In this document: piece by piece, positions 62,413 to 64,000 of the stretch
Position numbering within the stretch: the first letter of the stretch is position 1
Layout of the letters: each line of letters opens with the position of its first letter
Assembly (NCBI GenBank): GCA_963738425.1
Contig: CAVTWT010000022.1
Location: 1 to 64,000 of the forward strand
DNA length: 64,000 nt
Reading direction: 5' to 3'
DNA from: CADEEN01 sp963738425
Lineage (GTDB): Bacteria; Pseudomonadota; Gammaproteobacteria; Burkholderiales; Burkholderiaceae_C
The notes under the pieces: generated by a model
Databases searched by the model: none
What the model saw: the letters and a program-made list of their open reading frames with translations, nothing else
What the model was told of the DNA's origin: nothing
Position numbers and translations under genes: made by a program

Positions 62413-63369
62413 TCAGGCCGCCAAACGGCTCTGCGCCTGACCATATTCGCGGGCCAGCCGATCGACCAGCGCCGCGGCCGGCACGACTGCCTTGACCGCG
62501 CCGATGCCCTGGCCGCAGCCCCAGATGTCCTTCCAGGCCTTCTTGCTGCCCTCGCCGCCACCGAAGTTCATCTTCGTCGGGTCGCTCTCGGGCAGGTCGT
62601 CCGGGTCGAGGCCCGCGTTGCGGATCGACGGCTTCAGGTAGTTGCCGTGCACGCCAGTGAAGAGACTCGAGTAGACGATGTCGTCGCTCGTACCATCGAC
62701 GATGGCTTGTTTGTAGGCCTCGCTGGCGCGAGCCTCTTCGGTCGCAATGAAGGCCGAGCCGATGTAGGCCAGGTCGGCGCCCATCGCCTGCGCGGCGAGC
62801 ACGCCACCACCCGTGGAGATGGCGCCGGACAGCGCCAGCGGGCCGTCAAACCACTCGCGGATTTCCTGGATCAATGCGAACGGGCTCTTCACGCCGGCAT
62901 GGCCACCCGCGCCCGCAGCCACCGCAATCAGGCCATCGGCGCCCTTCTCGACCGCCTTCTTCGCAAAGAAGTTGTTGATGATGTCGTGCAGCACGATGCC
63001 GCCCCAGGCATGCACCGCGTCGTTGACATCGGTGCGTGCGCCCAGCGAGGTGATGACGACAGGCACCTTGTACTTGGCGCAAACCTGCATGTCGTGGTCG
63101 AGCCGGTCATTGCTCTTGTGCACGATCTGGTTGATGGCGTACGGCGCGGCGGGTTGCTCGGGATGCTTTCGGTCCCAGGCCGCGAGCGTCTCGGTGATCT
63201 CCGCCAGCCATTCGTCGAGCTGAGACGCCGGCCGTGCGTTCAACGCCGGCATCGAACCGACGACCCCGGATGTGCATTGCGCGATGACAAGCTTGGGGTT
63301 GCTGATGATGAAAAGCGGGGCACCGACAACGGGGATGCGCAACTTGCTCAGCACTGCGGGCAAGGTCAT
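62413..63369 (-). CDS. Nitronate monooxygenase
   Basis: A 318-residue FMN enzyme that oxidises nitroalkanes or their nitronates. The sequence begins TLPAVLSKLRIPVVGAPLFI, with QIVHKSNDR, the FMN-binding GADGLIAVAAGAGGHAG and GAISTGGGVLAAQAMGAD. Its ATG overlaps the acyl-CoA dehydrogenase stop by one base (TGATG). The pairing with an acyl-CoA dehydrogenase suggests a role in lipid or nitro-compound catabolism (inference). Confidence 0.9.
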   Translation of the reverse strand: MTLPAVLSKLRIPVVGAPLFIISNPKLVIAQCTSGVVGSMPALNARPASQLDEWLAEITETLAAWDRKHPEQPAAPYAINQIVHKSNDRLDHDMQVCAKYKVPVVITSLGARTDVNDAVHAWGGIVLHDIINNFFAKKAVEKGADGLIAVAAGAGGHAGVKSPFALIQEIREWFDGPLALSGAISTGGGVLAAQAMGADLAYIGSAFIATEEARASEAYKQAIVDGTSDDIVYSSLFTGVHGNYLKPSIRNAGLDPDDLPESDPTKMNFGGGEGSKKAWKDIWGCGQGIGAVKAVVPAAALVDRLAREYGQAQSRLAA

Positions 63370-64000
63370 CAGAACGCCTCCAGCGCCATGTCGTTGATCG
63401 CCGCGTGGCCGTCGACGATCGAGTCGCGGATGCCCGGCACCTTCGAGAGGATGTGCTCGGCGTAGAAGCGCGACGTGGCGACCTTGGCCGCCATGAACGC
63501 CGCGTCGCTCATTGCTGTCTTCGGCAACGATCAGCGCCCGCGCCATTTGCCAGCCGGCCATCAGGTTTCCGGCGAGCATCAGGTACGGCACCGAGCCGGC
63601 GAACACCGCGTTGGGGCTGCCTTTGGTCTGGGTGGCGACGAAGTCGACGACTTCGACGAAGGCCTTGCGTGCGGCGAACAGATGCTTGTGCATCGCCTTG
63701 CTCGCAGCACTGTTGCGCGTAGCCAGCGCCGCTTCGGTCCTTTCGATCTGCCCCGCAATCGCCTTCGCCACCTGTCCACCATCGCGCGCCGTCTTGCGGC
63801 CGACAAGGTCATTGGCCTGGATCGCAGTCGTGCCTTCGTAGATGGTCAGGATCTTGGCGTCGCGCAAGTACTGCGCGGCCCCCGTCTCTTCGATGAAGCC
63901 CATGCCGCCATGCACCTGCACGCCGAGCGATGCCACGTCGAGGCTCATCTCAGTGCTGAAGCCCTTCACGAGCGGCACCATGAATTCGTAGAAGGCGTTG
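63369..64000 (-). pseudogene. Acyl-CoA dehydrogenase, partial and frame broken in this sequence
   Basis: The C-terminal third of a flavin acyl-CoA dehydrogenase, cut by the window edge. GVQVHGGMGFIEETGAAQYLRD and TIYEGTTAIQANDLVG are conserved C-terminal blocks of the long form. After the residues VAEDSNE the expected ending (AAFMAAKVATSRFYAEHIL to DMALEAF, with its stop at 63369-63371) lies in another frame. The break at about 63505-63510 is consistent with one extra base. The rest of the gene is outside the window. Confidence 0.82.

Overview
The window is GC-rich, gene-dense bacterial chromosome carrying conserved housekeeping genes. Gene content and order point to a betaproteobacterium of the order Burkholderiales, probably near the Rubrivivax/Leptothrix/Methylibium group. 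The supporting signs are a priB between rpsF and rpsR, a hisZ inserted beside purA, the hfq-hflX-hflK-hflC-yjeT-purA order, a PP2C protein of a type I associate with this order, and a pimeloyl/lpx-style envelope cluster order (rseP-bamA-skp-lpxD-fabZ-lpxA-lpxB-rnhB). The family-level placement is inference. No phage, insertion sequence, CRISPR array, secretion island or obvious defence system was found, and no gap between genes exceeds 300 bases.

Layout, left to right. (1) 41-4261, minus strand: an SOS-type radical SAM protein, dnaB and the rpsF-priB-rpsR-rplI operon. (2) 4386-7837: ppsA and its regulator ppsR, divergent. (3) 7834-23437, minus strand: a long envelope, isoprenoid and translation run (rpsB, tsf, pyrH, frr, uppS, cdsA, dxr, rseP, bamA, skp, lpxD, fabZ, lpxA, lpxB, rnhB, an rRNA methyltransferase and a secreted hypothetical). 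(4) 23612-27802, plus strand: amidase, DadA-like oxidoreductase and NAD(P)HX repair enzyme. (5) 27799-38751, minus strand: rnr, a purine-type phosphoribosyltransferase, purA, hisZ, yjeT, hflC, hflK, hflX, hfq and der, with a plus-strand tRNA-Leu(CAG). (6) 38758-50500, minus strand: bamB, yfgM, hisS, ispG, rodZ, pilF, rlmN, ndk, rluB, scpB, rluD. (7) 50530-54409: bamD, a DinG/YoaA-type helicase, a DUF465 protein and a PP2C phosphatase. (8) 54433-64000: a secreted hypothetical, zapE and the 2-oxoglutarate dehydrogenase genes lpdA-odhB-sucA, then YkgJ, a small lipoprotein, nitronate monooxygenase and the end of an acyl-CoA dehydrogenase gene.

The genes group by theme. BamA, BamB, BamD and Skp build the outer membrane. 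LpxA, LpxB, LpxD and FabZ feed lipid A. Dxr, IspG and UppS supply isoprenoids for wall synthesis. RseP and HflKC are membrane proteolysis or quality-control factors. SucA, OdhB and LpdA form one citric-acid-cycle complex. Many minus-strand genes overlap by ATGA or GTGA, implying translational coupling.

The most interesting non-gene signal is a dispersed 70-base hairpin element, present five times between genes. In three copies its stem is kept by compensating base changes, and in four it ends at, or within 3 bases of, the start codon of fabZ, rseP, cdsA or ispG, leaving no obvious Shine-Dalgarno site. Second is a textbook LexA box fused to a promoter whose predicted start is the ATG of the radical SAM gene. 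Third, at least five small indels break frr, lpdA and the acyl-CoA dehydrogenase gene. Since frr and lpdA are normally essential or important, these look more like sequence errors than decay. I did not find a wholly new multi-gene system here.
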